Assembly (NCBI RefSeq): GCF_900103985.1
Contig: NZ_FNIE01000005.1
Coordinates: forward strand, 62,001-126,000
DNA length: 64,000 nucleotides
DNA from: Actinacidiphila guanduensis
Lineage (GTDB): Bacteria > Actinomycetota > Actinomycetes > Streptomycetales > Streptomycetaceae
Reading direction: 5' to 3'
Shown in pieces: positions 36,376 through 45,735 of this stretch. The position numbers were made by a program, and so were the translations under genes. Below the pieces are notes generated by a model that saw only the letters and a list, made by a program, of their open reading frames with translations, ran no database searches and had not been told where the DNA came from. Position 1 is the stretch's first letter; each line of letters opens with the position of its first letter.

Positions 36376-38005
36376 CGGGAACACGGACGGGGAGGACGTC
36401 GACCTCGTACGGGACCAGGTCCGGCAGATCCTGCGCTACCGCGGGCTGATCGCGGCCGGGATCGCCGTCGGCCTGGCCGGGGGCGCGTACCTCGCGGTCG
36501 GCGGCGCCGACACGTACACGGCGACCAGCGAGGTGATGGTCAGGGCCGCCACCGCGGACCCCTTCGCCACGGGCGCCACCGCCGACAAGAACATCGACAT
36601 CGGCACCGAGCGCCAGACGGCGATGAGCACGAAGATCACCGACGCCGCCGCCAAGGCGGTCCGGGCGCCCGCCAGGAAGCTGGCGCACTGCCTCCAGGTC
36701 ACCAACCCGCCCAACACCCTGGTGCTGCGCTTCTCGTGCAGCGCGAGCACCGGCCGCGACGCCGCCGACTGGGTGAACGCCGTCACCACCGCCTACCTCG
36801 CCGACCGCCGGGCGCAGACGAACTCCACCATCGACAAGATGGTGGCCGGCTACAAGAGCCAGCTCGACCCGCTGACCAAGCAGCGCAACGACCTGCTCGA
36901 CCAGATCAGGAACACCAGCAACTCCCAGAGCGTCGGCAGCCTCGTCTCGCTGCAGACCAACCTGCTGAGCAAGATCACCGAACTCCAGGGCGACATCGCC
37001 GACTTGAAGGCCCTGGACACCACTCCCGGCACCGTCATCAAGCCCGGCACCGTGCCCCGCTCGCCCTCCGGCCCCGGCCTGCCGCTCATGCTGGGCCTGG
37101 GCCTCGGTGTCGGAGTGGCGCTCGGCCTGCTGGCCGCCTGGGTACGGCTGATCTTCGACCCGCGGCCCCGCTCGGTGGGCGAGGTCACCCGGGTGATGGA
37201 CGCGCCCGTGCTCGGCACCCTGCCCCGCCACCGGGCCCGCGAGCAGCGGCAGTTGCTCGCCGGCGGCCATTCCGGCGGCCGCCTCGCCGAGGAGTACCGC
37301 GCCATCGCCTTCCGGCTCGGCCACGACAAGCGGTTCGCCGAGCGCCGCCGGCTGCTCGTCGTCGCCCCGCGCGGCACCGGCGACACTCCGGCCGCCGTCG
37401 CGGTCAACCTGGCCGCGTCCTTCGCCGAGATGGGCCGCGAGGTGCTGCTCGTCGAGGCCGACCTGCGCACCCCCTCCCTCTCCGGGCGCCTGCCCTCCGC
37501 CGACCCGGCCCGCCCCGGCTGGGCCCGTGCACCCGGCGTCGGCGAAGGCGGCTGGCCCGCCGGACTCCAACTGCCCGTGGACGCAGGCGAGTCGGGCTCC
37601 TTCGACCTGGTGCCCGGCCGCCGCGTGCGCAACGTCGCCCGCGCGCTGACCTCCGCCCCGGCCAGCCGGCTGTTCGCCGAGGCCGACGAGCCCGGCACGG
37701 TGGTGGTCGTCCTCGCCCCCGCGCTGCTCGCCTACGCCGACGCGCTCGCCGTGGCCGACCGGGTGGACGGCGTGGTCGTCGTGTGCGACCCGCGCGAGGT
37801 GCACCGCGAGGACCTGGCCCGGGTGCGGGAGCTGATCGAGGGCGCCGGGGGAGCGGTCCTCGGCACGGTGCTGCACCGCTCCGACCCGCCGCCCGGATCG
37901 CGCCTGCGGCTGCCCGGCCGCAGGCGCCGCGCCACCCCGGGTGCCCGCACCGAACCGCCCACCGAACCGGCCCCTGCCTCCCCGGAACGCCACCCGGTCC
38001 CTTGA
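36368..38005 (+). CDS. Wzz/BY-kinase-like chain-length protein with degenerate nucleotide loop
   Basis: This 545-residue protein has the Wzz layout: N-terminal helix (RGLIAAGIAVGLAGGAYLAV), an outside domain with coiled-coil potential (about 60-225), and a second helix (LPLMLGLGLGVGVALGLLAA). A BY-kinase-like ATPase domain follows, but the Walker A loop reads APRGTGDTPAAV (about residues 333-344), lacking the Gly-Lys-Ser/Thr triad, while Walker A' survives as VLLVEADLRTPSL. The tail is Arg/Pro rich and has no Tyr cluster. It probably sets glycan length without kinase activity. The GTG overlaps the previous stop. Confidence 0.85.
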   Translation: MADGNTDGEDVDLVRDQVRQILRYRGLIAAGIAVGLAGGAYLAVGGADTYTATSEVMVRAATADPFATGATADKNIDIGTERQTAMSTKITDAAAKAVRAPARKLAHCLQVTNPPNTLVLRFSCSASTGRDAADWVNAVTTAYLADRRAQTNSTIDKMVAGYKSQLDPLTKQRNDLLDQIRNTSNSQSVGSLVSLQTNLLSKITELQGDIADLKALDTTPGTVIKPGTVPRSPSGPGLPLMLGLGLGVGVALGLLAAWVRLIFDPRPRSVGEVTRVMDAPVLGTLPRHRAREQRQLLAGGHSGGRLAEEYRAIAFRLGHDKRFAERRRLLVVAPRGTGDTPAAVAVNLAASFAEMGREVLLVEADLRTPSLSGRLPSADPARPGWARAPGVGEGGWPAGLQLPVDAGESGSFDLVPGRRVRNVARALTSAPASRLFAEADEPGTVVVVLAPALLAYADALAVADRVDGVVVVCDPREVHREDLARVRELIEGAGGAVLGTVLHRSDPPPGSRLRLPGRRRRATPGARTEPPTEPAPASPERHPVP

Positions 38006-40041
38006 CGGGCCCCGCCCCGCGGCGGCACCCCACCTCCGCGGCCCCCGGGGCCGTCCCCGCACCTTTCCCGCCGACTCCCTCGGTGCTTCCCCCGGTGTCT
38101 CCCTCGGGCCCGACGCCGGACGCGACGGCAGGGCCGGCGCACGAGCCGATGGGCGAGCCCGCCCACGAAGCGATCCACGAAGCGATCCAGGAACCGGCGC
38201 ACGAGCCGACCCACGCAGCCGCGCCCGCCGGCCTGCCGGCCTGGCTCGACGCCGACCCGGCGGAAGAGCCGGAGCCCGCACAGGCCACCGAGGAGTGGCC
38301 GCGGCACGCGCTGCTCGCCGAGCCGGGCACGGGTGCCGACGCCCGCACCGGCACAGGTGTCGGCGCCGACACGGTCCTCGGCAACGGCACTGCCGCGGTC
38401 CACGCGTGGGCCGACGACGCCGACTCCCACGCCGATCCGTTCGCGAACCCGGCCGGCGAGGCACGGCACCGTCCCCACCCGCAGGACGTGGACCACTGGG
38501 CGGGCCCGGCCGTCTTCGCCGAACCCCTCACCGACGGGCTGCCCCGCGCCCGGGCGGACGCCGGCCTGTGGGCGGACCCGATCCCGGACCGGGAATCCCA
38601 CGCCGGCGGGAGCACGGCGGCCGACCCCTGGGCCGGACCCGCGGTCCATCCGGAGGGCACGCAACTCCGCGGGCACAGCGTCCCGTTCGAGCAGAGCGTC
38701 CCCTTCGACGAGGCCGAGCCCTTCGACCGGGCGGACCCCTACGAGTGGAGCGCGTCCTTCGAAGGGCGCGGGCCCTCGGAGCGGCGCAAAGCCGCTGGAC
38801 ACGCGGAAACCGCCCCCACCGCGGACCCCGCCGGGCCCGGCGGGAAGGGCAGCGCCGCCGCCATCGCCAGCTCCGTCGCCGACCAGGGCGTCGCCGCCTT
38901 CACCAACATCATCGTGCTGGTGGTTGCCGCCCGGCTCTCCTCCGCGGCCGCCTTCTCGGTGTTCTCCATGGTGTACATGGTCTTCACCGTGCTGCTCGGC
39001 GTGAACGTCTCCTACGTCGGCCAGGCGCTCGTCCTGGAGCGCGGCTCGGAGCGGGTACGGGCCGCGTGCCGCTCGGCCGTGGCCTTCACCGCGACCGCCT
39101 CCGCCCTGCTCGGCTGGTCCATGGCCGCGGTGCTGGCCTTCACCGGCGGGACGACCGCCCACGGCCTGGCCGTCCTCGGCGCCGTCCTGCCGATCGTCCT
39201 CACCCAGGACGGCATGCGCTACTGCTTCTCCGCGCTGCGCCTGCCGCACCTCGCCCTTGTGGCCGACACCGTACGGCTGCTGGTGGCCGTCCCCGCGCTC
39301 GCCGTGCAGCCGCAGGGCACCGGCGCGGTGCGGCTGGTGGGGGTGTGGGGGCTGTCGGGCCTGCCCGCGCTGCTGGTGGCCGCGTTGCTGCTGCGGCCGC
39401 GGCTGAAGGGGGCGCCGGTCGACATCCTGCCGTACGTACGGCGCGGCCACCTCGGTCAGCGGTTCGTCGTGGAGTTCGGCGTCGGCAACGCCACGAGCCA
39501 GCTGGCGGTGGTCGGCCTCGGCCTGTTCGCCGCGCCGCTCGCCGTGGGCGCGCTCCGCGGCGCGACCACCCTCTTCGGCCCGATGAACGTCCTGTTCAAC
39601 TCGGCCACCGCCTTCGGCCCGCCGCTCCTCAACCGCGTCCGCGGCACCACGGCCAAGGTGCGCGCCACGGTCGTCCTCGCCGCCGCCCTCGCGGGCACGG
39701 CGGTCGCGTGGACCGCCGTGCTGATGCTGCTCCCGGCCCACGCGGGCCGCCAGCTCCTCGGCGCCACCTGGTCCGCGTCCTCCGCCCTGCTCCCCGCCTC
39801 GGGCAGCCAGTACGCCTGCATCGCTCTGGGCACCAGCGCCCTGCTCACCCTCCGCGTCCTCCAGCCTCGCGCCACCCTCCCCATCCAGGTCGCCTTCTCC
39901 CTCACCTCGGTGGTCCTGATGCTGCTGGGCTACCACCTCGACGGCGTCCTGGGCGCGGCCTGGGGCCTGGCCCTGGGCTCCCTGCTGAAGGCGGCCGCCC
40001 TGTGGCTCCGCATCAGCAGGGAACAGAGCCGGAGCCAATAG
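38002..40041 (+). CDS. Wzx-like polysaccharide flippase with long disordered N-terminus
   Basis: This protein is up to 679 residues long. Residues about 285-679 have some 12 membrane helices in the pattern of MATE-like lipopolysaccharide flippases (TNIIVLVVAARLSSAAAFSV, GATTLFGPMNVLFN, YHLDGVLGAAWGLALG). The first 285 residues are soluble low complexity, with repeats of HEAIHEAI and many DP/EP pairs, and are not part of the normal family. The TTG start shares bases with the previous stop (TTGA); a later start such as ATG at 38149 is possible. It likely flips the lipid-linked glycan unit across the membrane. A terminator follows. Confidence 0.78.
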   Translation: MTGPAPRRHPTSAAPGAVPAPFPPTPSVLPPVSPSGPTPDATAGPAHEPMGEPAHEAIHEAIQEPAHEPTHAAAPAGLPAWLDADPAEEPEPAQATEEWPRHALLAEPGTGADARTGTGVGADTVLGNGTAAVHAWADDADSHADPFANPAGEARHRPHPQDVDHWAGPAVFAEPLTDGLPRARADAGLWADPIPDRESHAGGSTAADPWAGPAVHPEGTQLRGHSVPFEQSVPFDEAEPFDRADPYEWSASFEGRGPSERRKAAGHAETAPTADPAGPGGKGSAAAIASSVADQGVAAFTNIIVLVVAARLSSAAAFSVFSMVYMVFTVLLGVNVSYVGQALVLERGSERVRAACRSAVAFTATASALLGWSMAAVLAFTGGTTAHGLAVLGAVLPIVLTQDGMRYCFSALRLPHLALVADTVRLLVAVPALAVQPQGTGAVRLVGVWGLSGLPALLVAALLLRPRLKGAPVDILPYVRRGHLGQRFVVEFGVGNATSQLAVVGLGLFAAPLAVGALRGATTLFGPMNVLFNSATAFGPPLLNRVRGTTAKVRATVVLAAALAGTAVAWTAVLMLLPAHAGRQLLGATWSASSALLPASGSQYACIALGTSALLTLRVLQPRATLPIQVAFSLTSVVLMLLGYHLDGVLGAAWGLALGSLLKAAALWLRISREQSRSQ

Positions 40042-40052
40042 GGTGCGCGCAC

Positions 40053-40088
40053 GGAGGGGGGCAGAACGGCTCCCCGCCTCCTTTTTTT
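40053..40088. terminator. Hairpin with T7 run after the flippase gene
   Basis: The G-rich arm ggagggggg (40053-40061) pairs with ccccgcctcc (40072-40081) with one bulge, followed by seven T (40082-40088). It ends the glycosyltransferase/Wzz/flippase transcript. The 180 bases after it are pyrimidine-rich and hold no gene I can support. Confidence 0.65.
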
Positions 40089-40270
40089 GGGACGCCCCTC
40101 CGCCTCCGGGCGCTGGAGTCACTGTCGACAGTCGACCGTGCTCGATCTCCTCGTTCCTCGGAGACCTCCGCGCGCTCTCCTTTTCGACAGCGACGCGCCC
40201 TTCGGCTCCAGGGCTTTTCACCTCCCGCTGGTTCCTGCTTACGGGCACCCCCGCCGGGAGCCCTTTGTGA

Positions 40271-40903
40271 TTACTGGCGCCCCGCTCGGAGTGCGGTGAC
40301 GCTCAGGGCGAAGTCGAGGGTGCCGACGCCGTTGTTGGCGAGGCCGACGGTGAGGACGCCCGCTCCTTCCAGCCAGTGGGCCATCTTCAGGCCGCCGACG
40401 TCCCAGGGGCGCAGGCCGAGGCTTTCGACGAACGTCTCCACCCGGGCTTTGGCGCGGGCGTCGTCGCCGGCGAGGAAGACGTCGGGGCGTCCCTTCTCCA
40501 GGACGTGGCGGAAGACGGTGTTGAACGCCTTCACCACGGTGGCGCTCGCCGGGGCCGCCTTGGCGGCTTCCTGGGCGATCGAGGTCTCCTCGCGGTGGGC
40601 GAGGCCGTCGAAGGTGGCGTTGAAGGGGTTGCTGATGTCGACGATCACCTTGCCGGCGAGCGCGTCCCCGTAGTGGGTGACGGCCGGCACGACACCGTCG
40701 TACAGCAGGGCCACGATGACGATGTCCCCGGCCGGGGCGGTGCCCCATGCGCCGGTCGTGGTGCCGCGGCCGAGGGCCTCGGCGAGGTCCGCGGCCTTGG
40801 CCTGGTCGCGGCCCATGATCTCGACGGTGTTGCCGCCCGCCAGGGCCCGCGCGCCGATGGTGCGGGCCATGTTGCCGGTGCCGATGATGCTGATGCTGCT
40901 CAT
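40271..40903 (-). CDS. NADPH-dependent F420 reductase-like protein
   Basis: This 210-residue Rossmann protein matches the F420H2:NADP+ oxidoreductase-like family (pyrroline-5-carboxylate reductase-like fold). The N-terminus SISIIGTGNMARTIGARAL is the nucleotide loop, and VDISNPFNATFDGL and VKAFNTVF are family motifs. It follows the SDR gene by 33 bases on the same strand, so the two form an operon divergent from a TetR gene. Use of F420 is inferred from family and host, not from the sequence itself. Confidence 0.85.
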   Translation of the reverse strand: MSSISIIGTGNMARTIGARALAGGNTVEIMGRDQAKAADLAEALGRGTTTGAWGTAPAGDIVIVALLYDGVVPAVTHYGDALAGKVIVDISNPFNATFDGLAHREETSIAQEAAKAAPASATVVKAFNTVFRHVLEKGRPDVFLAGDDARAKARVETFVESLGLRPWDVGGLKMAHWLEGAGVLTVGLANNGVGTLDFALSVTALRAGRQ

Positions 40904-40936
40904 GAGAGATGTCCCCTGGGTGCGCGGGTGCCGGGT

Positions 40937-41671
40937 TCAGAGTGCGGTGGTGCCGCCGTCGGCGACGAGTTCCATGCCGTTGACGTAGCTGGAGTCGTCG
41001 GAGGCGAGGAAGAGGGCCGCGGTGGCGATCTCGTCGGGGCTGCCCATCTGCCCGCGGGGGATCAGGGACTCGAACTGGCGCTTGGTGGCCTCGTCGAAGA
41101 GTTCTTCCTGCTTGGCGGTGGCGACCTGGCCGGGGGTCAGGACGTTGACGCGGATGCGGCGGTCCTTGAGTTCGTTGAGCCAGACCCGGGCCCATGCCTG
41201 CTGGACGGCCTTGCTGCCGGCGTAGACGCTCCAGCCGGGGAAGGCGCCCAGGGAGGCGTTGGAGCCGGTCATGAGGATGGATCCGCCGTCGTTGAAGAGC
41301 GGCAGGGCCTTCTGGACCGTGAACAGGGTGCCGCGGGCGTTGAGCCCGAACCAGGTGTCGAACTGGGCCTCGGTGATCTCACCGAGCGGGGCGGGCTCGC
41401 CGCCGCCGGCACTGGCCCACAGCACGTCGATGCTGCCCTTCTCGCGCTTGACGGTGTCGTACAGGCGGTCCAGGTCGTCCAGGTTCGCGGCGTCGCCCTG
41501 CACGCCGGTGACGTTGCGGCCGATCTGCCGCACGGCCTCGTCCAGGGCGTCCTGGCGGCGGCCGGTGATGAAGACGTGGGCTCCCTCCGCCACGAACAGC
41601 TTGGCGCCGGCCAGCGCCATGCCGGTGGACCCTCCGGTGATGACCGCTACCTTGCCGTCCAGCTTCCCCAT
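40937..41671 (-). CDS. Short-chain dehydrogenase/reductase (SDR)
   Basis: This 244-residue SDR has the cofactor motif TGGSTGMALA (the usual TGxxxGIG with Met-Ala in place of Ile-Gly), the NAG-equivalent WASAGGG, the catalytic Ser region MTGSNASLG and YAGSKAVQQ (YxxxK), and a typical end YVNGMELVADGG. GAGGGAG precedes the ATG. It heads a two-gene operon with the F420 reductase-like gene and is probably repressed by the divergent TetR protein. The substrate is unknown. Confidence 0.9.
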   Translation of the reverse strand: MGKLDGKVAVITGGSTGMALAGAKLFVAEGAHVFITGRRQDALDEAVRQIGRNVTGVQGDAANLDDLDRLYDTVKREKGSIDVLWASAGGGEPAPLGEITEAQFDTWFGLNARGTLFTVQKALPLFNDGGSILMTGSNASLGAFPGWSVYAGSKAVQQAWARVWLNELKDRRIRVNVLTPGQVATAKQEELFDEATKRQFESLIPRGQMGSPDEIATAALFLASDDSSYVNGMELVADGGTTAL

Positions 41672-41714
41672 GATCGCTCCCTCGGTCGGTGGTGCCATGC
41701 GCACCTGCGGGAAC

Positions 41715-41787
41715 GGTGTTATGTACACCGCCCTGTGTGGTTACCGTACGGGGTGAGGACGCCGCGCGCAAACTAAGTACACCGACC
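41715..41787. promoter_or_regulatory. Divergent SDR/TetR control region with two related sites
   Basis: Two copies of TAnGTACACCGnCC lie at 41720-41733 and 41774-41787, 54 bases apart. The first also forms the inverted repeat ggtgt-N5-acacc (41715-41729). Placed between divergent SDR and TetR genes, they are good candidates for TetR binding sites, one by each promoter. Confidence 0.45.
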
Positions 41788-41814
41788 ATTACCCAATCGA
41801 GGTAGACTGACCCC

Positions 41815-42426
41815 ATGACGGAACTGGAGAAGGGACCCACCGGCCGCCGCCGCGGCCGCGGCGCCCGCGAACGCATCCTCGGGGCATCCCAGCGCCTCTT
41901 CCGCGAACAGGGCATCAACCGCACCGGCATGGACCAGCTCTGCGCCGCCGCCGAAGTCTCCAAGCGCACCGCCTACCAGCACTTCGCCGGCAAGGACGAA
42001 CTCGTCACCGAATACCTGCGCCGCTTCGACCCCGCCGTTCTGTCCGACATCTTCGACCGCACCGACCTCACACCCCGCCAGCGCCTCCTGGCCGTCTTCG
42101 ACGTCCCCCCCACCACGCCGCTGTGCCCCTACATCGCCACCGCCGTCGAACTCCACGACCCCCAGCACCCCGCGTCCCAATACGCACGCGACTACAAGAA
42201 GGCCGTCGCCGCCCGCCTCACCGACGCCGCCCGCGAAGCCGGCGCCACCGACCCCGAACAACTCGGCGAACAACTCGCCCTGCTCATCGACGGCGCCGCC
42301 GCCCGCACCCGCGTCCTGAACGCCGACGCCTTCCCCACCGCCGCCGCCATCGCCACCGCCCTCATCGACAACGCCCTCCCCGCCACGGCAGACCACGACC
42401 GGCAAGCGGAGGAAGTGCCCAGCTGA
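41815..42426 (+). CDS. TetR-family regulator
   Basis: This 203-residue regulator has an N-terminal helix-turn-helix (TGMDQLCAAAEVSKRTAYQHF) and a TetR C-terminal domain with CPYIATAVELHDPQHPA. It is divergent from the SDR/F420 reductase operon with 143 bases between, and very probably represses it. Family members of this subtype often respond to electrophiles or small aromatic compounds; the ligand here is unknown. The ATG is the first start after the putative operator. Confidence 0.9.
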   Translation: MTELEKGPTGRRRGRGARERILGASQRLFREQGINRTGMDQLCAAAEVSKRTAYQHFAGKDELVTEYLRRFDPAVLSDIFDRTDLTPRQRLLAVFDVPPTTPLCPYIATAVELHDPQHPASQYARDYKKAVAARLTDAAREAGATDPEQLGEQLALLIDGAAARTRVLNADAFPTAAAIATALIDNALPATADHDRQAEEVPS

Positions 42427-42453
42427 CGGGGGCACTTCGCGCCGGCGGCTTCC

Positions 42454-43941
42454 TCAGCGCAGCGCCTTGCGGCCGTCCTCGAAGGTCGTCACCAGGGCCA
42501 GGCACACCAGGCCGATGCCGATCCGCCCCGCCGCCTGCAGCAGCGGGCCCCGCAGCAGGATGAACGAGTAGCCCGCGATCAGCGGGACCACCACCGCCGC
42601 CAGGGACCCCGATCGGGCGGTCGAGGACGTACGGCGGGCGTAGCGGGTGTCCGTGCGGGCGGCGGCGTGCCCGATCAGCAGGAAGGCCGCCGTCATGCCC
42701 AAGGGGCCGAAGTCCAGCCAGAGTTCGGCCCACAGCGGGGAGGAGAGGTTCGTGTTGGTCATGCCCATCCAGCGGCCGACCACGACGCCGGAGTCCTCGG
42801 GCTTGCCGTGCCAGACCGAGCGGGGGACGAAGAAGAAGACGTCGGCGGCCAGTTGGCGGCCGTCGGAGTGGCCGGCGCCGGACTCCACATAGGTCAGGGT
42901 GTTGGCGAACATCCCGATCTGGTCGTAGTCCTTGAGCGTCAGCGGCTCCAGGACGGAGGTGGACTGCACCGGGTGGTAGCCGCCGGAGTCGTAGCGGAAG
43001 CGGTCCAGGAACGGGAAGAGCAGCAGCGCGGCCACCACGCCGGTGACCAGGGCCGTGCGGTACACCACGGGGCTGCGTGGGAAAGCGGTGAAGAGGATCG
43101 CGAAGACGACCGTCAGGAACCAGTAACGCGGGTTGGACACCGGGTTGTTGACGATCACGTTGAGGACGGCCAGGCCCGCGAGCGCGACGATCGCCGGGAG
43201 GTTGCGGCGGGCCGCGCGCGAGAGCGTCATCCAGCGGATGAGCACCAGCAGCGCGAGCAGCGCCGGCACCGTGCCGAAACCGCGGATGAAGGCGGAGCCG
43301 ACATGGCTGTCGCCCCCGCTGCCCGTGAGGCCGCTGGCCTGCACGGACTCGCTGATGCCCTGCCGGCTGGAGAAGAACACCCCGACACCGCCGAGCTTGA
43401 CGATGCACAGCGCGCTGCCGACGTACGCCACCGCGATCAGCAGCCACAACCGGCGGCGGGAGACCAGGGCCTGGCGGCGCGGGCGGCGCGGTTCGGCCGG
43501 CCGGTAACGGGCCACCAGCGCGCCCACATCGAAGGCGACGCAGCCGATCAGCGTCAGCGACACCGCGAGCGCGGTGTCCGAGCGCGGCCCGACCACCGGG
43601 GTCGGCACCTGCCCGATCACGTCCTGCGCGAGCGGGGCGATGCCGAGCGCCACGTAGCAGAACAGCCAGAACGCGCCCTGCACCAGCCGCCGTCTGCGGG
43701 TGAGAACCATCGCGCACAACCGCACGCCCGCGTACACCGTCAGCGCCAACTGCAGCCAGAACGCGGTGTCGTGGACCCCCGTGCCCGGCTGCGCCAGCAC
43801 ATAACCGGGCAGCAGGCCCACCACGCCGATCACCAGCGGCACCGCCAGCGCCCGCGACAGCGCGGCCCTGGGCACGCGCGGCACGGCGACCCGCTGCCGC
43901 AGCCCGCCGCCGGTCTCCTCCTGCACCGCCCCCAGCGCCAT
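42454..43941 (-). CDS. O-antigen polymerase-like membrane protein (Wzy candidate)
   Basis: This 495-residue membrane protein has about 12 hydrophobic helices and a long outside loop (about residues 305-390, including GYHPVQSTSVLEPL and FFFVPRSVWHGKPEDSG). The VPRSVWxxKP-like stretch and this layout are seen in O-antigen polymerases. In a locus with a flippase and a Wzz-like protein it is the likely polymerase that joins glycan repeat units outside the membrane. The ATG at MALGAVQEE has GAGGGG upstream; the open frame beyond it is an antisense artefact. It diverges from the MFS gene. Confidence 0.78.
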   Translation of the reverse strand: MALGAVQEETGGGLRQRVAVPRVPRAALSRALAVPLVIGVVGLLPGYVLAQPGTGVHDTAFWLQLALTVYAGVRLCAMVLTRRRRLVQGAFWLFCYVALGIAPLAQDVIGQVPTPVVGPRSDTALAVSLTLIGCVAFDVGALVARYRPAEPRRPRRQALVSRRRLWLLIAVAYVGSALCIVKLGGVGVFFSSRQGISESVQASGLTGSGGDSHVGSAFIRGFGTVPALLALLVLIRWMTLSRAARRNLPAIVALAGLAVLNVIVNNPVSNPRYWFLTVVFAILFTAFPRSPVVYRTALVTGVVAALLLFPFLDRFRYDSGGYHPVQSTSVLEPLTLKDYDQIGMFANTLTYVESGAGHSDGRQLAADVFFFVPRSVWHGKPEDSGVVVGRWMGMTNTNLSSPLWAELWLDFGPLGMTAAFLLIGHAAARTDTRYARRTSSTARSGSLAAVVVPLIAGYSFILLRGPLLQAAGRIGIGLVCLALVTTFEDGRKALR

Positions 43942-44115
43942 ACGCCCCTCGCCCCCTGCCCGTTCGGCCCAGCCTAGCGATCCCGCCCCGGCCGGCAGCG
44001 GCCTTTCGCCCGGTTCGGCCCGCGGCGGCAGCCATGGCCGGGATCGGGCCGGGGGCCGGGGCGGTACGTTCCTGCGGTGGCGGGCCGTCCGGAGCGGCCG
44101 CCGGAAGGAGTGCGC

Positions 44116-45735
44116 ATGGCCGGGTCCGTGCCGAACGAGGGTCCCGCGCAGCCGCCCGCCGGGGGCGGCAGCTCGTGGGCGCCCCTGCGGCTGCCCATCT
44201 TCCGGTCGCTGTGGATCGCGCAGCTCGGCTCCAACGTCGGCACCTGGATGCAGACCGTGGGTGCCCAGTGGATGCTCGTCCACCAGCCCAACGCCCCCAC
44301 CCTGACCTCCCTGGTGCAGGCCGCCTCGCTGCTGCCCGTGCTCTTCCTGTCGCTGCCGGCCGGTGTCCTCGCCGACGTGCTCGACCGCCGCCGCCTCCTG
44401 ATCGTCCTGTCGGTGGCGATGACCGCGGTCAGCACCGCGCTCGCGATCCTCACCGCGGCGGGTCTGACCACCCCCTCGGTGCTCATCGCCCTGGTCTTCC
44501 TCATGGGCTGCGGCAGCGCCCTGACCGGCCCCGGCTGGCAGGCGATCCAGCCCGAACTCGTGCCGCGCGAGCAGATCCCCGCCGCCGCCTCGCTCGGCAG
44601 CCTCAACGTCAACCTCGCCCGCGCGGTCGGCCCGGCCCTGGCCGGTGTGCTGGTCGCCGCCACCGGCCCCGAGGTCGTCTTCGGCATCAACGCCGCCTCG
44701 TTCCTCGGCGTCGCCGCCGCCCTGGTCGCCTGGCACCGCGGCTCGCCCCAGGCGCAGGGCGTGCCCGAACGGATGCGCTCGGCCCTGTCGGCCGGTACCC
44801 GCTACGTGCGCAACGCGCCCGGCGTACGGCGGGTGCTGCTGCGCGCGGCGCTGTTCGTCGTCCCCGCCTCCGCGCTGTGGGGCCTGCTGCCGGTGGTCTC
44901 CTCGCAGCGGCTCGGCCTGGGCGCGGGCGGCTACGGCCTGCTGCTCGGCGCGCTGGGCGTGGGCGCCATCATCGGCGCCGTCACGATCAAGCGGGTGCGC
45001 ACCAAGGTCGGGCGCAGCCCGCTGCTCGCGCTCAGCAGCCTCGCCTTCGCCGCGGGTACCGCGGTCGCCGCCACCGTCACCCAGACCGCGGTGGTCGCCG
45101 TCCTCATGGTCGTCACCGGGACGGGCTGGCTCTACGCCCTGTCCACCCTCAACACCACCCTCCAACTCGCCCTGCCCGGCTGGGTGCGGGCCCGCGGGCT
45201 CGCCGTCTACCTGATGGTGTTCATGGGCGGCCAGGGCGTCGGGACCCTGGTGTGGGGCCTGCTCGCCGACGCCACCGGCACCCGCGGCACCCTGCTCGCC
45301 GCCGCCGCACTGCTGCTGCTCACCGCCGCCTCGCTGGCCCGCTGGCCGCTGCACGAGCGCACCGGCACCTTCGACCGGGAGATCGTCGCGCCCTGGCCCG
45401 AGCCGATGATCGGCGCCTCGGCCGAACCGGGGGACGGCCCCGTGCTGGTGGAGGTGACCTACGAGGTCGCCGACGGCCAACTGGCCGCGTTCCGGGCGGC
45501 GATGGCCGCGCTCGCCGTCTCCCGGCGCCGTACGGGGGCCGTGCACTGGTCGCTCTACGAGGACGCCGAGCAGCCCGGCAGCTGGGTCGAGGTCTTCGAG
45601 GTCCCCTCCTGGGAGGAGCACCTGCGCCAGCACGGCGGCCGGTTGACGGCGTACGACGCCGAACTCGCCGAGCGTGCCGCCGCCTTGGCGACGGGGGAAC
45701 CGCGGGTACGGCACTTGGTGACGCCGCGGGGGTGA
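44116..45735 (+). CDS. MFS_3 transporter with C-terminal monooxygenase-like domain
   Basis: This 539-residue protein has 12 membrane helices of the transmembrane secretion effector (MFS_3) type, starting with FRSLWIAQLGSNVGTWMQTV and including the loop LADVLDRRRLL. Residues about 440-530 form a soluble ferredoxin-like domain of the antibiotic-biosynthesis-monooxygenase type (VLVEVTYEVADGQLAAFRAA, HWSLYEDAEQPGSWVEVFEV), an arrangement regularly found in this subfamily. AAGGAG precedes the ATG. The exported compound is unknown. Confidence 0.88.
   Translation: MAGSVPNEGPAQPPAGGGSSWAPLRLPIFRSLWIAQLGSNVGTWMQTVGAQWMLVHQPNAPTLTSLVQAASLLPVLFLSLPAGVLADVLDRRRLLIVLSVAMTAVSTALAILTAAGLTTPSVLIALVFLMGCGSALTGPGWQAIQPELVPREQIPAAASLGSLNVNLARAVGPALAGVLVAATGPEVVFGINAASFLGVAAALVAWHRGSPQAQGVPERMRSALSAGTRYVRNAPGVRRVLLRAALFVVPASALWGLLPVVSSQRLGLGAGGYGLLLGALGVGAIIGAVTIKRVRTKVGRSPLLALSSLAFAAGTAVAATVTQTAVVAVLMVVTGTGWLYALSTLNTTLQLALPGWVRARGLAVYLMVFMGGQGVGTLVWGLLADATGTRGTLLAAAALLLLTAASLARWPLHERTGTFDREIVAPWPEPMIGASAEPGDGPVLVEVTYEVADGQLAAFRAAMAALAVSRRRTGAVHWSLYEDAEQPGSWVEVFEVPSWEEHLRQHGGRLTAYDAELAERAAALATGEPRVRHLVTPRG

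Noticed and set aside
38141..38215. Tandem repeat array (HEAIHEAI region) as a non-coding element
   Set aside because: The repeats are in frame with the flippase and keep coding periodicity, so they are treated as part of its disordered N-terminus.
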